A DNA stretch of 64,000 nucleotides, from NCBI GenBank assembly GCA_933207985.1, contig OW240913.1, positions 102,231,909-102,295,908 of the forward strand, in the 5' to 3' direction. The notes under the pieces are model-generated. The model searched no databases. It was not told the DNA's origin and was given only the letters and a program-made list of their open reading frames with translations. Within the stretch, counting starts at the first letter, position 1. The number at the start of each line of letters is the position of its first letter. The stretch comes from Pelobates cultripes. Taxonomy: Eukaryota > Chordata > Amphibia > Anura > Pelobatidae. The translations under genes were made by a program, and so were the position numbers. Shown one piece after another: positions 45,463 to 58,401 of the stretch.

Positions 45463-47275
45463 ATATCAATGATTCTACACTTCTGGATCCAGAGCCTACA
45501 TTTGGTCGTGGTCTGTAAGCAACTGTCCACAACAGTATACCGAAGGAGCATTGCTTTTCAAACTAAAGGGAGACAGTTTGTTGCTGTGAAAAGTCACTAA
45601 TTTAGTTTCTTATATTTAGTATTGCATTTGAAGAACGGGTCACACAGCTAATTGTACAATTACAAATATGGGTTTCAACCCAGTTTTATTGTTGGTATTG
45701 TTATATTTGAATGGTTCATCAGTAAAGTATACTGTTTTATCTTCACTAATAAGCCACTTACGTCTAATTACGGGGTTTGTATTATAGTATATAATATGCC
45801 ATTTAAGAGACTGGTGAATGAATGGTATTAAAGGCTCTGTTCTGCTGTTCTTTCCTATTACTTGTTTCCCTTCCCACTGCTCTCTCTGAGACTGCAGTCT
45901 CCCCCCCTCTAAAGTCCACCTTCCATATCATTCGAGACCGGTTTCTCTATAACTCAGACTCTTTTTTCTTCTTTGTGCATGTGTTTTTTTTCTTTTCCCA
46001 GACCTTTTCTTCATTGTCCTGGGTGTCTGATAGTTTACTAGACTGTGTGTAAGCCATATTTATTGCACATTATACCCCTTAGCTTTTGGTGAAAGCATAA
46101 ATGGGAGGGCCTTGATGGCGAATCTATGGTGATAATATAGACTGAGCATTAGTGGCTAATGGTTTATATCCTAGTGTTCAACATACCTGAAATCTCTCCA
46201 TTGTTAGCCTGGTGATTCTGTATATAACAGTCAGGCTTTGGGGCAAATTGCTTTTTTGAGGTTGGAGAGTGGAGGTATTTATTTCCCCCTCTCTGGGTAG
46301 CCTCGTTTTGAGGGTAAAACTCCCCGTTTTTGCTCAGGCCCAGACATTTTCTATGTCTGGATGGAAGAAAAATGAACGAGATTGCCAGGATCCAGATATC
46401 ATTATCAATACAGCAGCTGGCAGTGGAACCACATTCTCTCTAACATGCTCTTATGGCTCAGTGCTCTTGGAGACCTTGCACACGGCTCAACCCTAATTCC
46501 CAGGCCAAGTCCAAATGGCCAGGCTTCTGTCAGACATGACTGCATTATTTGTGATCAGAACCAATCAGTGCCAGGTGCACTGCAGACACTTTTTGATTGC
46601 ATAGTATAATCAGGATATGATCCTTTGATACATTTTTCATATGATGCATATTGTTATTTTTTTTAATCTTATTTTATATGACACCTTATAAAATATTTTT
46701 TATACTGTACTTTTGTAAATTAAGAAATATATTTCCACATACAATTTTGATAATACATACTCTTTGGCATTTATTTTGATTCATGTTGAATATTTAGTAT
46801 GGCACTTGGCACTCTTTTTCAAATGTTTATAATTAATTTTTACAATGTATCTGATTGATTTCACTTGGCACTTCTTATAATTAATTTATTAATTAATTGA
46901 CTGGTTTTGATATTATTTTGTGTACTCAATATTAGAGTTGATAACACATCTTTTATACATGATTACACTTGTCACTTTTTTGTTAGTATTTGGCACTTTA
47001 TTGGTTGTAAGCACTTTAATGTGCAGGGTGACCATATCCACCATGTTTTCAGGGACACATATCACATATACATTTACATATTGATGGGCAGCACATGAAA
47101 ATGGTTGCCCTGTAGTATGTAGAATTCAGAAGAAGATTTATAAACGTAAGTAATTAGGCAATGAAGAATCCTGCAGAATATGTATTATATGTATTATATG
47201 CATTATTATATATGAAAACTACCCTGGTCCCTCACATATGTCTAATCCCCCCAGCCCATTTTCCCCTCTATGTGT
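45463..47275. other. SLC7A14 intron, no feature seen
   Basis: AT-rich intronic sequence. Open frames lack recognisable motifs. Confidence 0.45.
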
Positions 47276-47284
47276 CTCATTCAC

Positions 47285-47600
47285 GCCCCACAAGGTTAGT
47301 GTGGCAGGATTGGGGGGTTGAGTATAACTGAATTGGAGCGGTGAATGAGAAAGGGTGTGTGTGGCAGGGTGAAAGGGGGTGAGTGTGGCAGAGTGAAAGG
47401 GGGTGAATGTGACAGAGTGATGGAGAAAGAATGTGACAGGATTGGGGCGGTGAGCGTGACAGTAAGAGAGAATTTGAGTGTAATGGGGTGAATATGACAG
47501 AGTGATGGGTGGTGAGTATGGCATGGGTGAGTGACAGGATTGGTGGAGTTATTTTAAGTGTAGCAGGGTGAAGGAGGGTGACAGTGTGTGTGGTGGGGTG
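47285..47600 (+). repeat. GTGACAGAGTGAAAGGGGGTGA-type minisatellite
   Basis: About 20-25-bp variable units (GTGTGGCAGAGTGAAAGGGG, GTGACAGAGTGATGG) in a purine/GT-rich run. Confidence 0.8.
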
Positions 47601-47609
47601 ACAGTTACA

Positions 47610-48216
47610 CAGACACACCTGTGCATACACTGACACACATGCAGATATACAAACACACACTGATATACATGCAAATGCACATACAAAAAACTAAAACAAA
47701 TATATATATATATACACACAAATACACATGCAGATACACAAACACTTAAGGACAAACATTAAAATACACAGAATGACACTCATACAGATACAAACAGTGA
47801 CACACATACAGATACACAGGGCACACACTGACATACAGATACGCAGACATACATATACACATGCAGACAAATAGATACACATACAGACACACACATACAT
47901 ACAGACACACAAACACAGACACACACATACTTACAGACACACACATACATACAGAGACACACACACATACACATACAGAGACATACACACATACATACAG
48001 AGACATACATACATATAGAGACACACACACACCTACATACAGAGACATACATACACGCAGAGACATACACACATACATACAGAGACATAAACACTTACAT
48101 ACAGAGACACACAAACATACAGAGACACACACATACATACAGAGACACACACACACATACAGACACACACACAAATACATACAGAGACACACACACACAT
48201 ACAGAGACACACACAC
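47610..48216 (+). repeat. ACACATACATACAGAG simple repeat
   Basis: Long imperfect array of ACACACATACATACAGAGAC units, with an AT run near 47701-47713. It ends exactly where CR1 copy 2 begins. Overlapping frames on both strands are artefacts. Confidence 0.92.
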
Positions 48217-50550
48217 ATGGGTGACTTTAATCTTCCTGATGTAAATTGGAAAACAAAATTAGCTACTTGTGCCAGGAGCACACATATTCTAAACTCCCTA
48301 CTGGGATTGTCTCTAAAACAAGTTGTTGAGGAGCCAACTCGTAAAGAGGCCATACTAGATTTAGTGTTAACAAATGGAGATTTGGTATCAGATATTACTG
48401 TAGGTGAAAGTTTAGGATCCAGTGATCATCAGTCAGTGTGGTTTAATATAAGAACAGTGACTGAGTCACACCACACAAAAACAAAAGTTTTAGACTTTAG
48501 AAAAACAGACTTTTCTAAAATTAGAATATGGGTAGAGGAGTCATTATCAGACTGGAGCAATTTAAATGGAGTCCAAGAGAAATGGGATTATTTAAAAGTT
48601 GCACTATTGAAGGCAACAGAAAATTGCATTAGGCTTGTCAGTAAAAGCAAAAAATTCAAGAAACCACTGTGGTACTCCGCAGATGTGGCCAAAATAGTTA
48701 AAAACAAAAAGTTAGCATTTAGGAATTATAAAAAAAACCAGAGTGAGGGAGACAAAATGATCTATAAGTTTAGGCAGAAAGAGGCTAAGCAAGTTATAAG
48801 AGCTTCCAAATCACACACAGAAGAGAAAATAGCACAGTCAGTAAAAAAGGGGATAAAACATTTTTAGATACATAAATGAGAAAAGAAAAGTAAAACAAGG
48901 ATTAGTTAGATTAAAAACAAAAGAAGGAAGGTATGTAGAAGAGGATAAAGGTCTAGCTGACTGCCTCAATGAATATTTTTGTTCTGTATTTACAGATGAA
49001 AATGAAGGAAAAGGACCTCAGTTGAGAAAAAGGATAAATGAGTAATTTATTACACGTGAGTTTACAGAAGAAGAGGTTCTATTTCAACTGTCAAAAGTAA
49101 AGACAAATAAGTCAATGGGACCTGATGAAATACACCCAAAGCTATTAAAAGAGCTTAGTGGTGTACTAGCAAAACCATTAACAGATTTATTTAACCAATC
49201 ATTGTTAACAGGAGTAGTCCCAGAAGATTGGAAGTTAGCGAATGTTGTGCCCATTTACAAGAAAGGTAATAGGGAGGAGTCGGGCAACTATAGGCCAGTA
49301 AGCCTTACTTCAGTAGTGGGGAAAGTGATGGAAACCATGTTAAAGGATAGGATTGATGAACATCTAAAACACATGGATTTCAAGATCAGAGACAACATGG
49401 GTTTACTTCAGGGAGATCATGCCAAACTAATCTTATTGATTTTTTTGATTGGGTAACTAAAATTATAGATCAGGGTGGTGCAGTAGACATTGCTTACCTA
49501 GATTTCAGTAAGGCTTTTGACACTGTTGCACATAGAATGCTTATTAATAAACTGCAATCTTTGTTTGGATTCAAATATTGTTGAATGGGTAAGGCAGTGG
49601 CTGAGTAACAGGCAACAGAGGGTTGTAGTTAATGGAATATATTTGAAGCTTGGACTTGTCACCAGTGGGGTACCTGGACCCATTCTCTTTAATATTTTTA
49701 TTAGTGATATTGCAGAAGGTCTTGATGGTAAGGTATGTCTTTTTGATGATGATACTAAGATATGTAACAGGGTTGATGTTCCAGGAGGGATAAGCCAAAT
49801 GACAAATGATTTAGGTAAACTAGAAAAATGGTCAGAATTGTGGCAACTGACATTTAATGTGGATAAGTGCAAGATAATGCATCTTGGACGTAAAAACCCA
49901 AGGGCAGAGTACAGAATATTTGATAGAGTCCTAACCTCAACATATGAGGAAGGGATTTAGGGGTGATTATTTCTGATGACTTAAAGGTAGGCAGACAATG
50001 TAATAGAGCAGCAGGAAATGCTAGCAGAATGCTTGGTTGTATAGGGAGAGGTATTAGCAGTAGAAAGAGGGAAGTGCTCATGCCATTGTACAGAACACTG
50101 GTGAGACCTCACTTGGAGTATTGTACACAGTACTGGAGACCGTATCTTCAGAAGGATATTGATACCTTAGAGAGGGTTCAGAGAAGGGCTACTAAACTGG
50201 TTCATGGATTGCGGGATAAAACTTACCAGGAAAGGTTAAAGGATCTTAACATGTATAGCTTGGAGGAAAGACGAGACAGGGGGGATATGATAGAAACATT
50301 TAAATATATAAAGGGAATCAACACAGTAAAGGAGGAGACTATATTTAAAAGAAGAAAAACTACCACAACAAGAGGACATAGTCTTAAATTAGAGGGACAA
50401 AGGTTTAAAAATAATATCAGGAAGTATTACTTTACTGAGAGGGTAGTGGATGCATGGAATAGCCTTCCAGCTGAAGTGGTAGAGGTTAACACAGTAAAGG
50501 AGTTTAAGCATGCGTGGGATAGGCATAAGGCTATCCTAACTATAAGATAA
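48217..50550 (+). pseudogene. CR1 ORF2 fragment (copy 2), defective RT
   Basis: Intact from MGDFNLPDVNW and SSDHQSVWF to KKFKKPLWYSADVAKIVKN. It then breaks: a frameshift at about 48852, a stop at 49042, the shared lesion near 49393 (DNMG instead of the QHGF frame), and a lost base near 49951. YLDFSKAFD is intact (49495-49521). RT motif B has lost 15 nt in frame (GVPGP in place of [10 protein letters not shown], about 49669-49681). Motif C reads FDDD (49742-49753) rather than FADD. It ends at TAA 50548-50550. Non-functional. Confidence 0.92.
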
Positions 50551-50652
50551 GGCTAGGGACTAATGAAAGTATTTAGAAAATTGGGCAGACTAGATGGGCC
50601 GAATGGTTCTTATCTGCCGTCACATTCTATGTTTCTATGTTTCTGTGTTTCT
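48217..50652 (+). mobile_element. CR1-clade LINE, copy 2 (5'-truncated)
   Basis: Begins abruptly with ATGGGTGACTTTAATC (the GDFN motif of the endonuclease) directly after the ACACAT array. It continues through the RT to KAILTIR, GGCCGAATGGTTCTTATCTG and the TTCTATGTTTCTATGTTTCT tail. By eye it is nearly identical to copy 1 across shared sequence, but the flanks on both sides are unrelated, so it is an independent insertion. Confidence 0.94.
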
Positions 50653-50660
50653 ACATTAGT

Positions 50661-50702
50661 CACCCTCCTGTTTCCTACGTTTTAGATGCAGGAGGGTGAC
50701 TT
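50661..50702. repeat. Small hairpin AGTCACCCTCCTG/CAGGAGGGTGACT
   Basis: A 13-base perfect inverted repeat with a short loop directly after CR1 copy 2. It is followed to 51030 by GC-rich sequence of unknown type (GCGGCCCCGGCGGTAC, CGCACGGGCGGGGCCGC), probably transposon-derived. Confidence 0.6.
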
Positions 50703-51059
50703 CCCTGGGGTACAGTGGTGGCTCACTCTGACTCCCTCCTCTCCTTCCTCTTGCGTGGCACTGTGTGTAAGCTGGGAGGCAGTCACTTCCTCCCAGCTCT
50801 GTTGTCATCACAGAGGGCCTGGTCGCACTGTTAAAGTGCTGCAGCGCTGACTGGGATCCCTGGTAATACTTTGCCATCTGGTGGCCCTAACAGCATGGGT
50901 CACCCGATGGGCCCCTGAACACGCGGCCCCGGCGGTACTACCGCACGGGCGGGGCCGCAACACATGGTGATAGGCACATTGCCGCAGGGGTCTTGGAGTG
51001 GAGGGCCGGGTAGTTCTGCCACTGACTGCAGGGCAACCCTTTTCATGTGTTTTCATAAA

Positions 51060-54000
51060 TTAGACAAAATTATATTGGTCCCAGAAACATGGTTAATGTG
51101 AAACTGGTCTCTTATATGTTCTTTCTTACAATTATTTGTGTATGCTTATGTTACATATTTGAGAAACATGTACTATTTATTATCTATCGCGTATTAATTC
51201 ATAGTAGCTATTGGTGGATAACATTTTCTAATATATCATATATTAATTTACTTGGGCTCTATGAGGGATTACCCGTTTAATAATTCTTTAGCAGATTTTA
51301 ATGCCAGCTGCAGTATAAAAGAGTGGACACTTTATCTCCCCGTAGTATTGTTTTTTAACTGGATATGATGGAATTCAAATTTCCTGTATAGGACTCTCAG
51401 TCTTTCGTCATATCATCGATTCTGGATATAGCATTGCTGCACTCCAGCCAACCATCTTCGGTTCTAGTGATATATATATTTTTTATATATACGTTTTTGG
51501 ATTTCTGTAGGAAAGCTGCTAATTTGACTTTCCTTTCCTATAGTATCTTTTGCACCTTAGCACATGCACTTTATACCACTATATCTTGTGTCATGTTTTA
51601 TTAAAGCTGCTATCCCTAAGGTTTTTTTTTGCCAATTTTGGCTTATATGCTGCGATATTTGCACATGTGTTGTGATATTGCCTTATTTATATTTGATTAT
51701 TAATAAATTGAATGTTATATTTTTTATTGACTGTTTTGTCTTTTTATGGAAATCCTATCATTATTGGCAACTGAAGTGATTGTGGCGCCCTGTTAGCTGA
51801 TATCAACTTGATCGTATTCAGTTTTGTTTTCCTTAGAAAATCCCTCAGTAATTATTGGCACTCCAAAGTGAGTTTTAGATTTTATGTGTTAAATACATTT
51901 TTGGCGATATGCTTTGAATAGACATGACTTAATTGCCATTTTCACTTCCTGTTTGTATTGTTATGCTTGATAAAGTCTATATTGTTGAGCCAAAATGTTG
52001 CTTCAATAAAGTATGCCCACTATTTAGATCCATAGTGCAATGGGAATTTGTTTGCGATGGCTACTATTTGGGATTCACCTCACCTACCGGGCCACACCTA
52101 AACATTCTGAACAGTAGGGATATTGTACCTAAATGGGGATATGACACTGGTATCAAGTGAGTTTGGGAAATGTTAAAAAGGTAATGTGTATCTCACTATA
52201 ACAGTCAATGTAGGTGTAGCTATTGTTTGTGTGGGAAATTGCAGAACTGAGGAGACTCCCTCAATTAGTGTGAGATTGAGATTGAGAACTCTTCTTGAGG
52301 TATGAGTGTTTCTTGGATACAACTTTATGTATAATCATATAATTTTCTTTTTCCTACCATTTTCTCCCTGAGCTCAGACACAGTGGAAAGTGTTTAAAGA
52401 CAGAATTTAACATTTGTAATATGAATTAGTCTCAGCTGTCTGCATATATTCCATCACCATAATTTAGAATTTCTATCTGCAAGATAACTTGGCTCATGCT
52501 GGCATTATCTCAGCTCACTTTATTACTCCAGTTCCCTAATGATCTGAGGATACTGCACAAGTCTCAAATGGCTTTTTCAATGTTCTGGAAATATATTACT
52601 ATTTTCAGTCTTATACAACTAACTACTGAAAGTACTATGAATATAAAACAGTGAGCAGACACAATAGAAGCTCACGTCAGTATTCAAGCCTATGGCTATG
52701 ACAATTATATATTTTTATGGCTTTCATGGTCATGCATGTGATCTCTTGAGATTTCACACAGATATTCCTTTAAACAACATTTTTTTTTAATTTAGCCCCT
52801 TCGGATTAGAGCAGCTAGCCTTTTAAATCCACACATAGAACAGGACTCACCAGCTATAGTAATCAAGGACCACTCCTCATATCTAAAGCACCTTAACTTA
52901 TTGAAGTGCTTTATGTGTGGGGAGTGTGTCCATTCCTTCCCACATTTGGTTAGTGCATGATAAATATAGAGGCATTTAAGGCATGGCTAGAAGAACTCAT
53001 TACATTAGCTGTAGATGGAGGATTATACACAGTGTAATACTTATTTTGTATGGGAAATTACATCTACACCTTTGTGTAAGTGGCTTCTCAAGGTCCCAAA
53101 CAAAGCAGGATTACCCATAAGATGACATTTCGTGACTGCCTAGGGTCTTGGGGTGAGACAGGGGTGCCAGAAACATAAATTTGCTTGGCCACGTTCCACG
53201 TATCTCTATGTGAAGACTGAAGGAGATCCCAAACCCATAATTTGCCTAGGACACTGTGGGATCTCAAACCTTCTATGCCCCAAGACTGTTGTGAATCACA
53301 CAGAATGTGGACATGACTCTGTTTTATTTTGTAACCTATCCCATTTCTTTTTTCCCCATTAACAGACTGGGTATACGGGAGAATTGAACTGACTCTTACT
53401 GTAGTGAACACACAGATAGCTCTTTCTGTATAGCCACAAAACCAGGACACACAGCTGCAAGTGTGTGTTTACCTAACAAATTAAAAACTCCTATTTTTTT
53501 TATATATATAGTCTGTTATGTTACAATCACATGTTACAAAAAAGACACATAAAAACAACAAGGTGACTGTGCTCAACTACTGATTTTTCCCATTAGTATA
53601 GAATTATTTCCCCTCTGCTTGTTACGATCAGAGAAGAGATAATCAAAAAAAGGGTTGATACACCATCCGTACCCATGCTGTGATGGACTAGAGAGTTCAA
53701 TCTTTTTTCTGTTCTTTGATCAAAACAAGAAAAAAGAAAGGCCTTAGTTTTGTGTGCTGAAGCAGTGTCAGAAGTAGGCATTACTATTCTGTGCTATTGA
53801 TCACAGCAGGCTAAGGAGACTGAGAACAGTCTATGGGATTGCTGTAACTAGACTGTCTGATGACTCATTTGGCATTGTGAAGAAAGACGGTATACCATTA
53901 AACGTGAAGAATACCAAAAACTTAGAATTTAACAAACCAAGAAAAGGATACTCTTCTGCACATGGTATGATAGATACAAACATCCCTTAAAGGGGCTGGA

Positions 54001-54278
54001 GTGTTCTCCATTTTAATACATTGAGGAAACAATGGGGGGCATTCAATAGGAAGCAGGATGCATCTAAGATTTTTCACCTACTCATATCCCATAATCCCCT
54101 ACCTAGCAGAGGGTTTATAGAGTATATTCAGTTATGTATGAAACCAATAGCACATGAAATAGGGACACAACATAAATTAGAGCTAAGAGAAAAGAGGAGG
54201 AGAGGGGATGAAAAATCACAACCTCTACCTATAAAGGTTACAAGAGGTATAAGGGGCCAAACCCCAGAAACTTATGTC
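51060..54278. other. SLC7A14 intron, no gene seen
   Basis: AT-rich sequence. A CTTGATAAAGTC...CCAAAATGTTGC segment near 51967 resembles the stem segment at 2120-2185. The basic frame at 54021-54284 has no recognisable domain and reaches the fold-back boundary. Nothing else supportable. Confidence 0.4.
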
Positions 54279-55400
54279 AATTAGAGAAAAAATGGGGTAG
54301 AAAATCCACTCACAAAAAGTAGGTGGAAAAGCCAACCCATAAGAAAATACCTCCTTAATGTCAAACGTCACATAAGTAAAATAAGAAAATCTTTATTAAA
54401 CAAAAATAATACTGAATATACCAAGAAAGAGTGTAAGTGGTAAAGTACCAACACCTATTAAAAACCTGGGTACACTAAGCTCAAACAGTTTTATAATTAG
54501 TTTGTACAGAGGAAATTCATAGATGGTAATTGTCTTTAAAGAGGCAAGGTGAAAGTTCCTCAATAAACTAAATAATAAATGGCATCACAGTCTAGTTACA
54601 TACTTGAAAAATTCTAAATATAAATATAAAGTAGAGATGCTGCAGCAACCAAAGGGAAAAAGGAAGCCAGGCTGAAAAATGCAGGGAAGGGTATCTGGCT
54701 AGATATTAGAGCTTCCTAATGAAGTGGAAAAAAGGAGGGGGAAGAAAGAAAAGTAATAAAGTGAAAATCTGCAAAAATATCTAGCTCCCTTAGTCTAGTC
54801 CAAAAAGAAGAATAACATAGCCTCTATAGGACCCAGAATAAAGTGGGTCTCCACAGTAACAAGAGGCAAAAACTATCGATATGCTAAACCACATGGAGCT
54901 ACCTAAACGGCACAGGTCTAATTGCAAAAAGGTACCTCACAACTGCATCAGGGATCCTGATAAACCCTATGCTAAACTATCTAGCCCAAACATATCCCTC
55001 TAACTGCTGCTTCGTCCTTAGGGATTCTGCCAGGCTGCCACGAAGCAGCAGTTAGAGGGATATGCAATTAGACCCTGTGCCGTTTAGGTAGCTCTGTGTG
55101 GTTTAGCATATCGATAGTTTTTGCCTCTTGTTACTGTGGAGACCCTCTTTATTCTTCTTTTTGGACTAGACTAAGGGAGCTAGATATTTTTTCAGATTTT
55201 CACTCTATTACTCTTCTTTAATAGGTGTTGGTACTTTACCACTTACACTCTTTCTTGGTATATTCAGTATTATTTTTGTTTAATAAAGATTTTCTTATTT
55301 TACTTATATGACGTTTGACATTAAGGAGGTATTTTCTTATGTGTTGGCTTTTCCACCTACTTTTTGTGAGTGGATTTTCTACCCCATTTTTTCTCTAATT
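54279..55400. mobile_element. 1.1-kb fold-back (long inverted repeat) element
   Basis: The left end AATTAGAGAAAAAATGGGGT and right end ACCCCATTTTTTCTCTAATT are exact complements. Pairing continues through GTGGAAAAGCCAACCCATAA, CTTCCTTAATG-like, AAGAAAATCTTTATTAAACA and GTAAGTGGTAAAGTACCAAC, then GGAGCTACCTAAACGGCACA, ending at a central GCAGCAGTTAGAGGG/CCCTCTAACTGCTGC turn near 55010-55050. The left arm has ~270 extra bases (about 54470-54745) that the right arm lacks. No transposase. Confidence 0.88.
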
Positions 55401-56469
55401 AAATTAGAGCTAAAATGATATATAAAGGATCTATTTTAATTTGAAATATTACAGTGGAATTAATTAATGTGAACCAAATTGCAATCCCTAACAGCTTCAT
55501 AATAATTAACACAAAGCACAACTGTTAATATTATACTATACTTTAAATGCACAATAAAAAAAAACAATAATCTAACATTTTTAAATATTTTTTTTTTATT
55601 GAAATATATTGCCTCACAACAGCACAATCATGTTTCAGTGCCATTTAAAAACCAAGTGTTAGTACACGATGTACAGAATTGGACTCTAGTGTCCCCTGTG
55701 GATATCAGAAATTCTGTGGACCAAATTCATTACGCTGTCTAACATAAAGTATGGTATTAAAAATAGTGCCACGTGATCAAAGACCCTGAGAAGAATTTGT
55801 TTTTAATTGTTTATCAGGGAATTAGTATGTACAGAAAAAAACAATCTAAGCTAACCACAGTAAGTCAGGACATGACATGTGCATAGTCGTTCTTTTGCAT
55901 ATGTCATGAAACAATAACCTTAACCCCCCCAAAAGACACCAGATTTAAAGGGGAAAGATAACAAAATGGGTCATTACCATACATACCCACTTTTAACATA
56001 GACACATAAATTCACCCCATCTTTTAACACTACTATACCAACTACTATACAAACTGACAATGACCCATAGCATAAAATAACAATAATCCATATAACAAAA
56101 TATGAATAACATAACACAAGACACAGCCCCAGGCATCATACTCCAAGTGATTTAACATTGTAGGGGTATACCGAGATACCCCTACACACCCTGGTTGAAA
56201 GCCACCTACAGGCTCCAACCTACCAATTAACAAATTCAACCATGTCAATATTGTTACCAAACTTCAAAACATCCCAGCTACCAATCCTACCTACCCCCCA
56301 ATTTCTTATCCAGCCCCCACCACCGTGATCAAACGGGATAAAAGAAGAAAATACCATACCCCAATAACAACAGGTAAGTCTGGCTAATTAAAAAGGCCCC
56401 TAATCTAAAATGTCTATTATTAATAACGGATTTCAAATTAAGCCCCATCCCAGTTTAATTTCCAATTAA
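55401..56469. other. SLC7A14 intron, no feature seen
   Basis: AT-rich, with poly-A/T runs near 55560 and 55590, then A/C-rich sequence (56040-56440). Nothing recognisable. Confidence 0.4.
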
Positions 56470-56477
56470 GCCCCGTT

Positions 56478-57288
56478 TTGCCTCCAGGAAAGCAACTCCC
56501 AAACCTGCTCCAGGTTCCTGCGGGTCTCGGATACCTAGAGAATAACACATTACACACGCATATGAAGACCCCATCCTGTTGCAGCGTGAACCTACCTTTT
56601 AGGGACCTGCCTTGTCACCCTGATTGTACTCAAGCAAGCCGTGAAACTCCAGTGGACAGGGAGGAACCCATTGAGATCAGATTTATTCTAACTAGGTTAC
56701 CTCCTAAGGAAAGAGACCATAGGGGAGTCCATGGCCTGTGTTTATACTGTGCCCAACTCGTCCACCTAGGCCAAAAACTCTTCTATTGGGCACCCTATGG
56801 ACTTGTCCTTTCATCCCGGCAACACAGCCTGGAAACTGCCAAGGTTTCTGCCAGGCCTGTACACGTTCCAGGACACAAAAGGGTACCCAGACTATGGTAA
56901 ACAACATACCCTGTACTCCTGAGAAGTCTCCACCTTCTGTACCTGAAACATCTGCGCCTCATCCTGTGAATACTTCTATTGACACCATCCTTACTTCCTG
57001 CCAGCCCAAAGAAGATCTACTTTCTAATGGTACTATAGTCCGTACTAAGGTTTTATTACAGTTTAAAAAGGCATTGCAAGCTGTACTCACCACCTGCATC
57101 AAAAACCTTGACTGCACCCCAGCTGTACCAGAAGCTGATACTATGGAGTCTCACAATGATAAGGGACTCCACTCTGGGGACTTTGACTACAAGGACTTTC
57201 TTGATTCGGATTGTGAAACCATTGAGGTGTATGGCAAAGACAAAGAGCCTGTTCATGCCTGGAAGGCGTTCTTAAAAGGGGGTGTCTT
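56478..57288 (+). pseudogene. Gypsy-type gag C-terminal remnant
   Basis: One frame (56478-56900) contains PVDREEPIEIRF, LPPKERDHRGVHG and LCLYCAQLVHLG, the pattern preceding and including a CCHC zinc knuckle of Metaviridae gag (C-x2-C-x4-H-x4-C). The last cysteine is replaced (LGQKL). A second frame (56882-57307) runs through VNNIPCTPEKSPP and a D/E-rich segment up to a polypurine tract AAAAGGGGG (57274-57282). No protease, RT or integrase is present between gag and the LTR, so this is a deletion derivative. Confidence 0.55.
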
Positions 57289-57856
57289 GTCATGGTTCTC
57301 ACCGTGACATCCAGACGGCCAGACGAAGTCACCCCAGAAGTGCCCAACAGGGAATTTGAGCCTGGATACTTCTTTGTGGTTCTAAGCCTGTGGTCCTGCC
57401 TCTGAGCCACTTCAGTTAATTTTTTTAGCCTGAAGCTTATCCTTGCCATGTCTCCAGCACTGGGGGCTGGACGTTACCTGTGACTGCTCCAGTCAATCAT
57501 GGTCCAGCTTATCACTAATTAGCCAGGTATAAGACACTGCCTGTCTCTGAGGGCAGTGTCAGTTCATTGACTCTAGTTCACGTGTTTGGTTCCTGTTTCT
57601 GTGTATCCAGATCGTGTGTTCTCCAGTTTGTTCCTGGCTCCTGACCTTCGCTCTTCTCATCGTTTTCTCTGGCTTCCCCTTACTTTGGCTTTCCACGACT
57701 TCTCTTCTACTTGTCCTTGCCTGTACTGCGACTTGGAGTTTCATCCCTGCACAGCCCCCGTGCACAGACTCACAGGCCAGGTGGCTTCTTGCCTGATCAC
57801 CTTGGTCTGTGTTTATTTGCAAGGGTGAGCGTATATCTCTGCATACCGGGCTCCAC
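57283..57856 (+). mobile_element. Probable Gypsy 3' LTR
   Basis: It follows the polypurine tract directly and begins TGTCTTGTCATGG or TGTCATGG (57283 or 57289). It contains a TATA-like GTATAAGACACTG at 57528. Pyrimidine-rich CTTCGCTCTTCTCATCG sequence follows, and the unit may end at CTCCACA near 57856. Ends are inferred; no second LTR was found in the window. Confidence 0.45.
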
Positions 57857-58401
57857 ATCAGGTAAGACCCTGAAGAGTCAGTGAAGGATAACAGTGTAAA
57901 TTGATCCATTCTGTGATCAATAGATTTGATTCTGACTTTACAGATGTTCACACCATATATTATTGGGGTGTACACTATGGCCCTTACATATCATCATGCA
58001 TCCTGCGAGGTTAGTGAGACTCTGTAATTAGCACGGGCCTACCACAATGTTCCATATCGCATATCTTCCTGGATCCTGCAACACTTTTACATAAAATAAA
58101 TGTGCAGGAATCTTTTTATTGCCAAGAATAGACGCAGAGTAAATGAATGTTGCCTGGGATTTGTGGATGCCACAGACTAGTGCTTGGCCAGACTGAAGTC
58201 TGTAAATGTATTATACCTTATTTAATGACATATTAGAAAAAGAAAACCTAGAGACATTACTGCCTCCTAAAGATTGTTAGCATTTACATCTATATTTACT
58301 GTTTTTTTAAACATGCTCATTAATAGGTACAAAAAATATAAAGGAACAATGGCAGTGTATTATACAATAAAGGTATTATTAATAAAATAGAATGCACCTA
58401 C
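57857..58401. other. SLC7A14 intron, no feature seen
   Basis: Noncoding sequence up to the splice donor of exon 58402-58619. No repeats recognised. Confidence 0.45.

Noticed and set aside
47691..48353. Cys/Val/Met-rich minus-strand frames and Thr/His/Tyr-rich plus frames
   Set aside because: Produced by the ACACATACATACAGAG simple repeat and the CR1 junction; no start context or protein family.
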